64,000 nt of DNA. Origin: Macellibacteroides fermentans. GTDB lineage: Bacteria > Bacteroidota > Bacteroidia > Bacteroidales > Tannerellaceae. Numbering within the stretch: the stretch's first letter is position 1; each line of letters starts with the position of its first letter. The stretch spans positions 1 through 64,000 of the forward strand of contig NZ_JACCCY010000005.1 of NCBI RefSeq assembly GCF_013409575.1. The letters run 5' to 3'. This document shows, piece after piece, positions 53,476-63,025 of this stretch. A program made the translations under genes and the position numbers. The notes under the pieces were generated by a model that did no database searches, was not told the DNA's origin, and saw only the letters and a program-made list of their open reading frames with translations.

Positions 53476-55992
53476 ATGAAGAATTTAGCTTTACTTTCTG
53501 TATTGATCGTAGCTACAGGATGCGGAAACATGTCGAAGCCGACCGCTGTTTACGAACCTATGGAAACGAATTCATTACGTGCACCGGCTTATCCGCTGGT
53601 AACCATTGATCCTTATACCAGTGCCTGGTCGTTTTCTGACAAACTGAATGAGGATGAAACTAAACATTGGACCGGCAAACCTTTCCCGTTGTTGGGTGGG
53701 ATACGGGTGGATGGAAAATCTTATCGGTTCATGGGCAGGGAGGAGATACCTTTGCTTCCTGTGTTGGAAACAGCGGCAAGTATGAAGTGGGAAGGTGTAT
53801 ATACAGAAACAAAACCAACAGGCAACTGGATGGCAGCCGATTATCAGCCGGCAGGATGGAAAAAGGGGGTGGGAGCCTTCGGTACAGATGGTAATCCCAA
53901 CCGTGAAACACCCTGGAATACACGTGACATCTGGGTGCGCCGCAGTTTTGATCTGGGTGAAGATGTAAGTAAAGAGACTCTCTATCTGAAATTCTCGCAC
54001 GATGATAATATCGAAATCTATATCAATGGAATGGAGGTTGCCACCACCGGACGTGGATTGAATTATGACCTGATAAAGGAGATTCCGGCCGAGGTAATCG
54101 CCTCTCTTAAGCCTACCGGGAATGTGATTGCTGCGCATTGCTTGAATGACGTGGGCGGAGGATATGTGGATTTCGGTATTATGAAGAAGGTGAAACGTGG
54201 TGATACCTTTGAAGCGGTGGCCGAACAGCTTTCGGCTCAGGTGTTACCTACGCAGACATTCTATACGTTCCGTTGCGGACCCGTTGATCTGGACGTAATC
54301 TTTACGGCACCGGCATTGATGGACGATCTGAATATTCTTTCATCTCCGTTTAACTACCTGACTTATCAGGTTCGCTCTACAGATGGGGCTTCGCACGATG
54401 TGCAGATTTATGTGGAGGCCACCCCTCAATGGGCGGTTGACAAGGTGGAACAGCCGGTTACATTTGAACGGGGAAGTAAAAAAGGTATCGGTTACCTTAA
54501 GACGGGTACTGCCGAACAGGCTGTTTTAGGTAAGAAAGGTGATGATTTACGGATTGATTGGGGGTATTTCTATCTGGCGGCTGCCGAAAGTGATCGTACA
54601 GCGCTAAAGATGAATGCGTACTACGATAGCAAGAAGGAGTTTATGGAAACCGGAACCTTGAGTGCGGACGGCGGACGTACATCCGGTGATATGCAAAAAG
54701 AGATGACGGTTTTGGCATTTACCGATAATTTAGGAAAAGTGGGCGACAAAAAGACTGGAGGCCACCTGATGATCGGGTACGATGATTTGTATTCCATTCA
54801 GTACTTTAACGATAACCGAATGGCCTACTGGAAACAGGAGGGTAAAGTGGATATAATGAAAGCATTTGAAGATGGAGAAAGGTTGTATCCGGAGCTGATG
54901 AAGCGTTGCGGCGAATTCGATAAGCAGATGATGACCGACGCTGCTGCTGCCGGAGGCAAGTCGTATGCCGAATTGTGTGCTTTGGCCTACAGACAGGCAA
55001 TAGCAGCTCATAAATTGGTTACCGATAAAGAGGGTAATCTGTTATTCCTGTCCAAAGAAAATTTTAGCAACGGATCTATCGGTACGGTGGATGTAACTTA
55101 CCCTTCGGCTCCTTTGTTCCTGGTGTATAATCCTGATTTATTGAAGGGGATGCTTAATCCGATTTTCTATTACAGTGAAAGCGGTAAATGGACAAAACCC
55201 TTTGCCGCCCACGATGTAGGTACTTATCCGTTGGCTAACGGTCAGACTTACGGAGGCGATATGCCGGTAGAGGAATCGGGCAATATGTTGATCCTTACAA
55301 CCGCAATCGCTTGTGTGGAGGGTAATGCCGATTATGCTGCGAAACACTGGGATGTACTTACTACCTGGGCCGATTACCTGCAAAAAGAGGGGTTAGATCC
55401 GGAGAATCAGTTGTGTACAGATGATTTTGCCGGCCACTTTGCCCATAACACCAATCTTTCAATCAAGGCAATCATGGGGGTTGCAGGTTACGGAAAACTG
55501 GCCGGTATGCTTGGAAAGAAGGATGTGGAGGCAAAATATATGCAGACTGCCCGCGACATGGCTGCCAAATGGGTAGAGATGGCAAAGGATGGCGATCATT
55601 ACAAACTTACATTTGATAAATCGGGAACCTGGAGTCAGAAGTACAACCTTGTTTGGGACCGCTTGCTTGGATTCAATATTTTCCCGACAGAGGTTGCTGC
55701 AACCGAACTTACATTTTATAAGACAAAGCAAAATGCTTATGGTCTGCCGCTGGATAACCGCGAAGATTATACGAAGTCCGACTGGATTATCTGGACTGCT
55801 TGTCTTACCGGTTCACAGGCCGATTTCGATGCATTGGTGAATCCGGTATGGAAGTATGCGAATGAAACATCTACCCGTGTGCCTTTGAGTGATTGGCATA
55901 TGACGTCAAACGGATCTCAGCGTGGCTTCCAGGCCCGTTCGGTTGTAGGTGGTTACTTTATGCGTATGCTGGAAAAGAAATTAATGAAATAA
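53476..55992 (+). CDS. GtaA/DUF4965-family lipoprotein (DUF4964-DUF5127-DUF4965-DUF1793 type)
   Basis: Lipoprotein of 838 residues (MKNLALLSVLIVATGC). The N-terminus LRAPAYPLVTIDPYTSAWSF is DUF4964-like. An inserted galactose-binding-like jelly-roll (about 100-245, DIWVRRSFDLGED, FSHDDNIEIYINGMEVATTG) follows, then DUF5127/DUF4965 and a C-terminal (alpha/alpha)6 toroid with FNIFPTEVAATELTFYKTKQ and VPLSDWHMTSNGSQRGFQARS. The family name glutaminase A comes from a fungal enzyme; in Bacteroidetes these proteins sit in carbohydrate loci and are more plausibly glycoside hydrolases, which is inference. Six bases after GH92, so co-transcribed with it. Confidence 0.85.
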   Translation: MKNLALLSVLIVATGCGNMSKPTAVYEPMETNSLRAPAYPLVTIDPYTSAWSFSDKLNEDETKHWTGKPFPLLGGIRVDGKSYRFMGREEIPLLPVLETAASMKWEGVYTETKPTGNWMAADYQPAGWKKGVGAFGTDGNPNRETPWNTRDIWVRRSFDLGEDVSKETLYLKFSHDDNIEIYINGMEVATTGRGLNYDLIKEIPAEVIASLKPTGNVIAAHCLNDVGGGYVDFGIMKKVKRGDTFEAVAEQLSAQVLPTQTFYTFRCGPVDLDVIFTAPALMDDLNILSSPFNYLTYQVRSTDGASHDVQIYVEATPQWAVDKVEQPVTFERGSKKGIGYLKTGTAEQAVLGKKGDDLRIDWGYFYLAAAESDRTALKMNAYYDSKKEFMETGTLSADGGRTSGDMQKEMTVLAFTDNLGKVGDKKTGGHLMIGYDDLYSIQYFNDNRMAYWKQEGKVDIMKAFEDGERLYPELMKRCGEFDKQMMTDAAAAGGKSYAELCALAYRQAIAAHKLVTDKEGNLLFLSKENFSNGSIGTVDVTYPSAPLFLVYNPDLLKGMLNPIFYYSESGKWTKPFAAHDVGTYPLANGQTYGGDMPVEESGNMLILTTAIACVEGNADYAAKHWDVLTTWADYLQKEGLDPENQLCTDDFAGHFAHNTNLSIKAIMGVAGYGKLAGMLGKKDVEAKYMQTARDMAAKWVEMAKDGDHYKLTFDKSGTWSQKYNLVWDRLLGFNIFPTEVAATELTFYKTKQNAYGLPLDNREDYTKSDWIIWTACLTGSQADFDALVNPVWKYANETSTRVPLSDWHMTSNGSQRGFQARSVVGGYFMRMLEKKLMK

Positions 55993-56025
55993 GTGTTCTC
56001 AATTAATATGGATCAGTTTTAAACG

Positions 56026-56054
56026 CTTAAGAGTAATAAGATTCCTCTCTTAAG
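56026..56054 (+). other. Small hairpin after the GtaA-like gene
   Basis: CTTAAGAG (56026-56033) pairs perfectly with CTCTTAAG (56047-56054); only weakly T-rich sequence follows. It precedes the stronger terminator at 56077. Confidence 0.45.
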
Positions 56055-56076
56055 AAGTTTGTACTTTGTTTTGTGT

Positions 56077-56122
56077 AGTAGGTCACGGACGTTTTAAACG
56101 TTTTCGTGACCTACTTTTTTTG
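56077..56122 (+). terminator. Strong terminator at the convergent junction with FKP
   Basis: AGTAGGTCACG (56077-56087) pairs perfectly with CGTGACCTACT (56105-56115), and eight T residues follow on the plus strand. It ends the GH92 operon; on the minus strand no T-run follows, so it is directional. Confidence 0.92.
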
Positions 56123-56158
56123 AGCTATAAAGCTATTTTGTGCTTAGAACTTATTTAA

Positions 56159-59017
56159 TCAGGAGCGGCTGATCTGAAGCCCCTTGTCCGATAAACTCAT
56201 ATCTACGAAGCGCGCATTGGCGTTGGGCGGATTTTGGACAAGTATTTCTTTTATTCGGCTTGCGGCAACCGGATCTTTAGCAATCATGTACAGATAACCT
56301 CCTCCTCCTGCTCCCGGTAATTTGTATCCAAGTGTATAGTCTTTAATCTGGTTGATAATCGCCTCGATGGCCGGAGGATTTGTCCCGCTGTCGAGTGCTT
56401 TATTCTGTTGCCATGTTTTGCCGACTAATGTAGCCACTTCGGTAAAGTTACCCCTTTGGATAGCTTCGTAGGTGTCGAGCGCGTGTAACTTCATTTCCTG
56501 TAAAAGATCGAGGTGTTCGGTGGAATTAAGAAACATGCTGCTTACAATTTCGGCCAGAATTCCCTTGGCGGTACGTGTAATCCCGGTGTAATAGAGCAGA
56601 TGGCAGGGTTTATATTCCGGACTACTGAAGATGAAATCGGGCAACCAACGTACCAATGGCAATTGGTCGAAGCCCCGGCCTGTCTGAAGCAGTTTCACTC
56701 CCTGCAGCACACCTCCGAACTGATCCTGCCATCCTCCTCCTGTGGTGAGAAGTTGTTCGAGCACCAACGTACGCCGGCAGATTTCGTTTTTATCCCATGC
56801 CAATCCACAGAAGTCGTTAACTGCTCCTAATACGGTTGCCGCAAGTACAGAACTGGTTCCTAGTCCCGAGCCCGCAGGGATGGCTGCCAACAGGGTGACT
56901 TCAATGCCGGATCCGAAGGCTTTAAGTCTTTCTTCGAGAGTGGAATAATTACCTTGACCAAATTGGGGTACGAATCCAGCTAAAGAAAGAGCTGCTTTGG
57001 GTATGGAGAAGGGGGAGCCTACTTTCGAAAAGTCGCTCAGCTCGTCGTATGTAGTGATTATCTCCATAGCTCCCAGATCGATAGAACGCAGAACAATCTG
57101 AAATGTTTTGCTGGGTTTGATGTATACCTGCAGGGGAGGCTGACCGTTTAATTCGATGGCCATGTTCACCACATTTCCTCCGGAATAAAGGCAGAATGGA
57201 GGAGTGTCTGTCCATCCTCCGGCAAGGTCGATACGAACCGGACTTCTTCCCCATACGATCTGGTCGGAATAGACGTTGAGACGAGGTTCTTGCTTAGTTT
57301 CGGAAATTGATCCTACAAGCCCTTCGCGAAGCAATGAAAACGAGGCTTTCTCGTCGGTTATATACTGGTTGTCGCCAAGCAAACGAAGGGTTCTGGCACG
57401 GAACATATGGTTGTGCATCCGATTGAGCAGAGTTGCATCCTCGGGCAGCGGGGGAGGTAAGGGTATGCCGCCTTTGGCAAATTCGCCGGCTGCATCAGCG
57501 AGGTTGAGCTGATAGAATACGCTTCGCTCGTAATTGGATGCTAATTGGACCCAGTTTTCCTGTCGAAACAGAGTTCGTTGGGCATAGAGTCTGGACAGGT
57601 TGGCTGAGGCTGATATCTCGTCGGCCGATAATCTGGGTGCATTTAGCCAAAGTGTTTTTCCCTCTTCCAGTTGGGGCTCGCATATCATCCAGCGAAGGAG
57701 CATGCCCAATTGTTCGATGGATTCGCAATAGGGGAATAGTGGGGCCGATTGTAAATCGCCTGTTTGTCCGCTCATTGTTGTCGATAGATCTATTTCTCGA
57801 GCCGAAAACCAGTCGGCCACCGGTTTACCCATCCAATGGGTCTCAGCATGGAAGAGATCTCCTTTAAAAGCATCGTTTAATCCGTAGGGGCGGGCTACCC
57901 ATCCCTTGTCTCTTAACGGAATTACATCCACACAAATGCCCGGCGGAACAGAAAGTTGCCAGTCGTTGGCCGGTATTCCGGTCAGAATATTGTTCCTGCT
58001 GATTTTCCAACCAGTACCTACGTAGCTGTTTTCTATCCAAATATTTTCATTCTCTGCCGTAAGAGGCTTTTTCATTATGGAATTTTGCACAAACATAGCC
58101 GGATTGGGCTTTACTTTGCGGTGCATGATTTCACGTTGGTCCCGAACCAGATTCTGTACGGAAAGGGTAGAGGATATGAGCTCCTTGCTGGTACCGTAAT
58201 GATAGAATTCACCCCCCTGAAGTGGAAGAATGGCTACGGAAAGCGAATTTAGTTCCGGATCTTTAACGCTGGGGTTACAACCCAGAGCACGACCGAAGTC
58301 GGAATACAGATCATAGTATTTTAATCCGTATTCGCCTTCTCCTTCCGAGCGCTTCATTAATAGCTCTACAGCCCGGTCGCTTAATATCCAGATTCCTATA
58401 TCCATCAGGAACAGATGTGTTTTTGCCAGAGCTCCCAATTCATCGAGAGAGGGTTTTTGCAACATAAAGTCGAGTGCATCAGGATGTTTTCGATCTGAAA
58501 CAAACACTCCGTGGTGAGTGGCCAGCGATGGTTCAACCCACAATCCGTAGCATACCACATCTGCTTCAGGTATAGGTTGCAGTGCTTTTTCGGAACGGAT
58601 ATATACATCTCCACTGGCAATCAGGGTATGTAATGAATCGGGAGCCATTTTCATGATCCGTTCGTAGAGCGGAAGTTGGAGGTCGAGGAGCTTTTGTCCC
58701 AGACGCTGTCCTCTTTCCCATCTGAAAACGGGAACAGGGGTTAATATTTTACCTGACGGAGCATAGCCCGGCAGTCGCCTGCTTTGTCCGCCTGCATGTA
58801 GCAGAATCCGTTTTTCGGCAGCAAGCCATGTTTTTCGTTCTGTATAATTGTTTTCCTCTTTTCGGCAAGATTCCAGCAGCCACGCGGTTCCACCTCCCGA
58901 CCCAAGTTTGGATCCTACAGGATCTGAAGTGCAGAACCATTCTTCGCGTGAAGCATTTTCCAGGTCATGAAAACTTTCCACCAGGTTGGGGGGCAGTGAG
59001 AGCAGTTTACGTATCAT
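56159..59017 (-). CDS. fkp: Bifunctional fucokinase/L-fucose-1-phosphate guanylyltransferase
   Basis: Cytoplasmic fusion enzyme of 952 residues, close to the roughly 950 of Bacteroides fragilis Fkp. It phosphorylates L-fucose and then makes GDP-L-fucose with GTP. The start at 59017 (MIRKLLSLPPN) is preferred over an ATG at 59053. N-terminal pyrophosphorylase: GSGGGTAWLL (39-48) and HAGGQSRRLPGY (74-85), then a left-handed-helix middle region. C-terminal GHMP kinase from about 588: WGRSPVRIDLAGGWTD, PAGSGLGTSSVLAATVLGAV (about 715-735), and KLPGAGGGGYLYMI near 900. A minus-strand TACATTTG box lies 26 bases upstream, so it can be transcribed apart from the regulator genes before it. Confidence 0.97.
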   Translation of the reverse strand: MIRKLLSLPPNLVESFHDLENASREEWFCTSDPVGSKLGSGGGTAWLLESCRKEENNYTERKTWLAAEKRILLHAGGQSRRLPGYAPSGKILTPVPVFRWERGQRLGQKLLDLQLPLYERIMKMAPDSLHTLIASGDVYIRSEKALQPIPEADVVCYGLWVEPSLATHHGVFVSDRKHPDALDFMLQKPSLDELGALAKTHLFLMDIGIWILSDRAVELLMKRSEGEGEYGLKYYDLYSDFGRALGCNPSVKDPELNSLSVAILPLQGGEFYHYGTSKELISSTLSVQNLVRDQREIMHRKVKPNPAMFVQNSIMKKPLTAENENIWIENSYVGTGWKISRNNILTGIPANDWQLSVPPGICVDVIPLRDKGWVARPYGLNDAFKGDLFHAETHWMGKPVADWFSAREIDLSTTMSGQTGDLQSAPLFPYCESIEQLGMLLRWMICEPQLEEGKTLWLNAPRLSADEISASANLSRLYAQRTLFRQENWVQLASNYERSVFYQLNLADAAGEFAKGGIPLPPPLPEDATLLNRMHNHMFRARTLRLLGDNQYITDEKASFSLLREGLVGSISETKQEPRLNVYSDQIVWGRSPVRIDLAGGWTDTPPFCLYSGGNVVNMAIELNGQPPLQVYIKPSKTFQIVLRSIDLGAMEIITTYDELSDFSKVGSPFSIPKAALSLAGFVPQFGQGNYSTLEERLKAFGSGIEVTLLAAIPAGSGLGTSSVLAATVLGAVNDFCGLAWDKNEICRRTLVLEQLLTTGGGWQDQFGGVLQGVKLLQTGRGFDQLPLVRWLPDFIFSSPEYKPCHLLYYTGITRTAKGILAEIVSSMFLNSTEHLDLLQEMKLHALDTYEAIQRGNFTEVATLVGKTWQQNKALDSGTNPPAIEAIINQIKDYTLGYKLPGAGGGGYLYMIAKDPVAASRIKEILVQNPPNANARFVDMSLSDKGLQISRS

Positions 59018-59042
59018 AGGTTGTTTTTTGTTTTTCCAATGG

Positions 59043-59050
59043 CAAATGTA
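59043..59050 (-). promoter_or_regulatory. -7 box for fkp
   Basis: Minus strand TACATTTG, a full TAnnTTTG match, 26 bases before the fkp ATG and after the response-regulator stop. No matching -33 box was found. Confidence 0.45.
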
Positions 59051-59084
59051 CATTATTATTCCTTAAATTGGAAGAACGAAGAAA

Positions 59085-59792
59085 TTAACCATCTTTGAGG
59101 AGTTTGTTTTTCAGGATAATTTCCAGTGCCGCTTCTTTGTAGGTACGCGAAAGGGGTATTTTATTTTTCCCGATGCCTAAAAGATTCCCCTCGATGGAAT
59201 CAATTTTATCGATATTAACAAGATAGGATTTATGTACCTGAACAAATCGCTCAGGTGGTAATTTTTGGAGAATGGTACGCAGGGTGGTGTGCGTTATTAT
59301 TTTCCCATCGCTGGTGTAGATGGCTACATAATTTTCGACACCTTCGATAAAACGCATATCATTAAACCGTATTTTCTCCAGTTTCAGGTTGGTTTTTACA
59401 AATAGATAGTCCTGCACAACCGGAGTCTGCGAAGAGATCAACAGATCGTATACTTTGTTTACAGCCTTGAGAAAACGCTCGAAAGAGATAGGCTTTAGCA
59501 GGTAGTCGCTTACTTCGAGATCGTACCCCTTGATCGCATATTCGGCATATGCGCTGGTTATAATTACTTTAGGAGGGTTGCTCAAACTGTTCAACAGCTC
59601 GATTCCTGTCATATATGGCATTTCTATATCCAGAAATAACAGGTCGGCTTGCTGACTTTTGAGTTGATTATTTAACTGGATCGCGTCTTCGCAAACACCT
59701 ACCAATTCGAGAAAATCAATTCTTTCCACATAGCTTTGCAGTCCCTTTCTGGCAATAGGTTCATCGTCTGTTATGATGCATTTTAGTTTCAT
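59085..59792 (-). CDS. LytTR-family response regulator
   Basis: Two-component response regulator of 235 residues. Receiver domain (about 3-120) with acidic TDDEP, phosphoacceptor Asp55 in LLFLDIEMPYMTG, VIITSAYAEYA, and YLLKPISFERF containing the conserved Lys. LytTR DNA-binding domain at about 132-232 (YLFVKTNLKLEKIRFNDMRF; RFVQVHKSYLVNIDKID). It starts 11 bases after the kinase stop, so the two form an operon. Target genes are unknown; the adjacent receptor gene and fkp are the obvious candidates. Confidence 0.95.
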   Translation of the reverse strand: MKLKCIITDDEPIARKGLQSYVERIDFLELVGVCEDAIQLNNQLKSQQADLLFLDIEMPYMTGIELLNSLSNPPKVIITSAYAEYAIKGYDLEVSDYLLKPISFERFLKAVNKVYDLLISSQTPVVQDYLFVKTNLKLEKIRFNDMRFIEGVENYVAIYTSDGKIITHTTLRTILQKLPPERFVQVHKSYLVNIDKIDSIEGNLLGIGKNKIPLSRTYKEAALEIILKNKLLKDG

Positions 59793-59803
59793 CCGAATGT
59801 TGT

Positions 59804-60838
59804 TTATTTAACCAATTCAATTTCCATATGAGCTACATATGTTCCATTGGATTTTATATATTGAAGTTTGTGTTTTCCGGCATACAGTAATTCTAGCTGC
59901 CGTTGAAGGTTTTCAAGACCAATTCCCTTCTTGCCGTTATTTACAGCGTTAGCAGGGATGGAATTCCTGACTTCCAACGTCAGCCTGTTTCCTTTTTCAA
60001 GTCGGGCGTCTATCTGTATCCAGTAATCGCCTCCTACATATTTAAATGCATTTTCCACCAAAGGTAATAACAGAAGCGACTGAATAGGGTATGGTTTTAA
60101 AGCCGGATCGAAAAAGGTTTCAAGTTTAAGACTCTCTTTCATTCGTAATCTTTGTACCTCCATATAGGTTTCGATAAATTGAAATTCCTGTTCAATCGTA
60201 ACCAAATGATTTACATCGTATAGTTGGTAGCGGAGCAGTTCCGAAAGTTTTTCTATGGTGCGACGTGGAGCCTCATTTTGCTCATCTATCTGAAAGTAGA
60301 TGGTATTTAGCGTGTTGAATAAGAAATGAGGCCGGAATTGAGCTTTCAGGTACTTGAGTTCTGTTTCGGCTTGGTTGCTTTTTACCTTTTCATTCTGAAG
60401 CCGTTGTTCGATATACGCATCCAGAATCTGACTGCCCCTGTAAAAGGAATAGATGAAAATGAGAACCAGGGTGAAAATGACACTGGCAATAACAAGATCA
60501 TCCAGATCCACCGGGTCATTAATAAAGTGGTGGATTATCATAACACACGGATTTATAAATAGTAACCCAACAATGACAATGATCAGATATTCGATCAATA
60601 GTCTTTTTACATTCAGCTTATCCGTATACTTTTCATTCCGCTTTAAAAGGTAATACATAAAGGCCTGAAACAGGTAGGCCATAATGGTGGCACCTATCCA
60701 TTCTATCAGATTCTGACTGATAGGTCTTTCCCAAAATTTGTATCCATTGGGGGTGTCGGTAACAAGACGTATCCCTGCCATTACAATTAATGCAACAAAT
60801 AGAGGGATTATCCAAAACCATTTTTCAAAACGTTTCAT
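59804..60838 (-). CDS. LytS/YehU-type sensor histidine kinase
   Basis: Inner-membrane kinase of 344 residues. Four hydrophobic segments in the first 132 residues (WIIPLFVALIVMAGIRL, WIGATIMAYLFQAFMYYL, LIIVIVGLLFINPCVMII, VIASVIFTLVLIFIYSF), a short coiled coil, then the His_kinase domain with His171 in RPHFLFNTLNTIYFQ. The ATPase part has LLLPLVENAFKYVGG and KKGIGLENLQRQLELLY. There is no extracellular sensor domain, as is usual in this family. Upstream of, and coupled to, the LytTR regulator. A TAAATTTG box at 60891-60898 (minus) could be its promoter. Confidence 0.95.
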   Translation of the reverse strand: MKRFEKWFWIIPLFVALIVMAGIRLVTDTPNGYKFWERPISQNLIEWIGATIMAYLFQAFMYYLLKRNEKYTDKLNVKRLLIEYLIIVIVGLLFINPCVMIIHHFINDPVDLDDLVIASVIFTLVLIFIYSFYRGSQILDAYIEQRLQNEKVKSNQAETELKYLKAQFRPHFLFNTLNTIYFQIDEQNEAPRRTIEKLSELLRYQLYDVNHLVTIEQEFQFIETYMEVQRLRMKESLKLETFFDPALKPYPIQSLLLLPLVENAFKYVGGDYWIQIDARLEKGNRLTLEVRNSIPANAVNNGKKGIGLENLQRQLELLYAGKHKLQYIKSNGTYVAHMEIELVK

Positions 60839-60887
60839 ATCAGATTTATTTATTATACCGATGCTTTATAAACTAATTGTAGGAATA

Positions 60888-62865
60888 TTACAAATTTATA
60901 CGTTTTGTGTCAAAAGCTTCACCTTTTCGTTTGAATTCTTTTGATTCGAATCCTTTACTGAATTTCCAAGTAAATGAAATTCCCAGGATACAATGATCTT
61001 CCTTTTCAAAGGTACGGGCTGTGCTGTTGCCGATACGGGTGGTCATATTTACCCGGTTGGTATGGAACAGGTCGTTGGAATAAAGTGATATGCTGGCTCT
61101 GTCGTTCCATAACTTTTTTTGAATACCGGCTGTAATCTGTCCGAAGGAGGCTATTTTCATTTGCCCCATGGCCATTCGCCCATTATAATATCCGGTCAGC
61201 TCTGCCAACCAACCCTTACCTAGCAAAAAGCGGTTCCCTATGTGAAGCATCAGCGTTGTTTGTGCAGTTTTGTTTGCGTCTTGTATCAGGTTCCATTCAT
61301 ATTGATTGTGTGTTAAGCCGATACTGGCGGTAGACTGCACATACTTTACAGGCGAGAGATTACCGGCACTTAATCGGACTCCGTAAGATTTGTAAGTAGC
61401 AAGGTTTTTAGGCATCACATATACTCGTTTGCTGTTTTCGCTCAGAATAAAAGATTTAGCGATTACGTCGTTAGTCTGATTAATCTATGTTCACATATTC
61501 CGATTTAATACCACTTTCCAAAAGCAGTTTTTCATTTACCGGATAGGTGAAGTCGCTTCTCATGGAAAATAAATCGATAGTTCCTTTTTTAGTTCCAGCC
61601 GATTCTGCCATAACCTCATTTTGAGAGGTATACAGGAAAAGGTCATTATGGTACTGATCATTATCTACAGCATGGTGGAGATAGTCGGCCGACAGACTAA
61701 ACTCTTTGCCAGTACTGTCTATTTTATGTATCAATCCAATGGTGCCCGAGATGTTGTTTCGCAGGTTGTCGTTAATTGTGGCCGATTTAATGGAAGAATC
61801 CCGTTTTCCAATGTGGTTTATAAAGCTGGAATTTAAAGACCCGGATTCTGCCTGGTTGGATGTATAACCGTTTAGAGCCAGTTCGAATGTGGTTTTAGAC
61901 GATGCAAAATAGTGTACGCCCCCTTTGTAATAATGAGAGCCTTCATTCCGCTTCCTATAACTTAATTGGTTGAATGTAGTTTGTTCTGAAGGATTTTCCT
62001 CTTCAAATTCACGTATCACTTGCAGATCAACGTAATTTCTACCACTATAATACCCATACATCCCAAAAAGGTTGAATTTTCCTTTTCGATGGTTGAAAGA
62101 GATGGAATGGTTACTCTTTTCGTATTTGCCTTGCATTAAGTTGGACGTAATCCCCAGATTGAAGCCCATTATTTTTGTTCTTTTAGTCCGTATATTAATA
62201 AGTCCGGAATTACCGCTTGCATCGTATCGGGCCGAAGGATTGGTAATTAATTCTATTTTATCTAAGGATGTGGCCGGTGTGGATTTTAGAAAGCTTACCA
62301 GTTCTTCCCCTTGCAAATAAGCGGGTTTTCCGTCAATCAAGACTTTAGTTCCGTTCTTCCCATTCAATGAAACAGTTCCGTTGCTGTTAATATATACTCC
62401 GGGCAGAGTCTCCAGTACGCTGAATGCATTTCCTCCGGCATTGACAATGGCGGCTTCCATATTGATTGTGGTTTTGTCGGCTTCTATTTGGATCGCAGGT
62501 TTTTTAGCCGTGATTACAATTGTATTAAGACCAACTGCCTCCGGCTGTAGGTAAATGGTGTCAAGCATAAAAGACTTTCCTGCCAAAACGTTTGCTTTAC
62601 ATGTGTTTCTTTGATATCCGAGCATGGAAATCTGAACATAATACGACCCTTGGCGTATTTCTCTGAGTTGAAAATTTCCGTTCTTATTAGCTGCAGTTCC
62701 CGTAATAAACGCCGAATCGCTGTCCGACAATAATACTATGTTGGCTCCTTCTGCCGGTAAATAGTCGTTTGTAAATATGCTCCCTGATATCAAAGATTGT
62801 TGCTGAGCCAAACAGGTTAGCGTGCTTAATATAAGGAGGGAAATGCATATAGGTTTTCGTTTCAT
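60888..62865 (-). pseudogene. Disrupted TonB-dependent receptor (outer-membrane beta-barrel family 3 type)
   Basis: Two fragments of one receptor gene. 62865-61480 encodes a signal peptide (to LAQQQ), a carboxypeptidase-regulatory-like domain, a plug (ALKKP-type ITAKKPAIQIEADKTTINME; VLIDGKPAYLQG; NPSARYDASGNSGLINI) and early barrel, ending ESGIKSEYVNID then TAA. One base later, in another frame, NQTNDVIAKSFILSENSKR continues into the C-terminal barrel, through PKNLATYKSYG to the stop at 60888. The join lacks the mid-barrel segment with the usual RPNYxxLNP motif, and the summed length (about 660) is below the usual 750-800. So an internal out-of-frame deletion is likely. The N-terminal fragment alone cannot form a pore. 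It neighbours the LytS/LytTR pair. Confidence 0.85.
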
Positions 62866-62882
62866 ACGATTTGTTTTTGATG

Positions 62883-62915
62883 CAAATCTATGAAACGAAA
62901 ACGTGGGCAGTCAAA
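62883..62915 (-). promoter_or_regulatory. Promoter of the disrupted receptor with overlapping palindrome
   Basis: On the minus strand TTTG (62915-62912) and TAGATTTG (62890-62883) are separated by 21 bases, a full match to the Bacteroides primary promoter. The -33 box sits inside an inverted repeat GTCAAA-4-TTTGAC (62910-62925), a candidate operator. Confidence 0.6.
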
Positions 62916-63009
62916 TTTTTTTGACGAACTGCAAAAAACTGATGTTAAGTTGCAGAAATTGGATTAAGTGAAGATAGAAAATCAAGATGAGAGTTGAATG
63001 AAATCGATT

Positions 63010-63025
63010 AAAGCGGGGGCGCTTT
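63010..63025 (-). terminator. Short hairpin overlapping the stop of the 56-residue gene
   Basis: AAAGCG (63010-63015) pairs with CGCTTT (63020-63025) around GGGG, overlapping the stop codon. The following minus-strand sequence is only weakly T-rich, so termination is uncertain. Confidence 0.35.
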
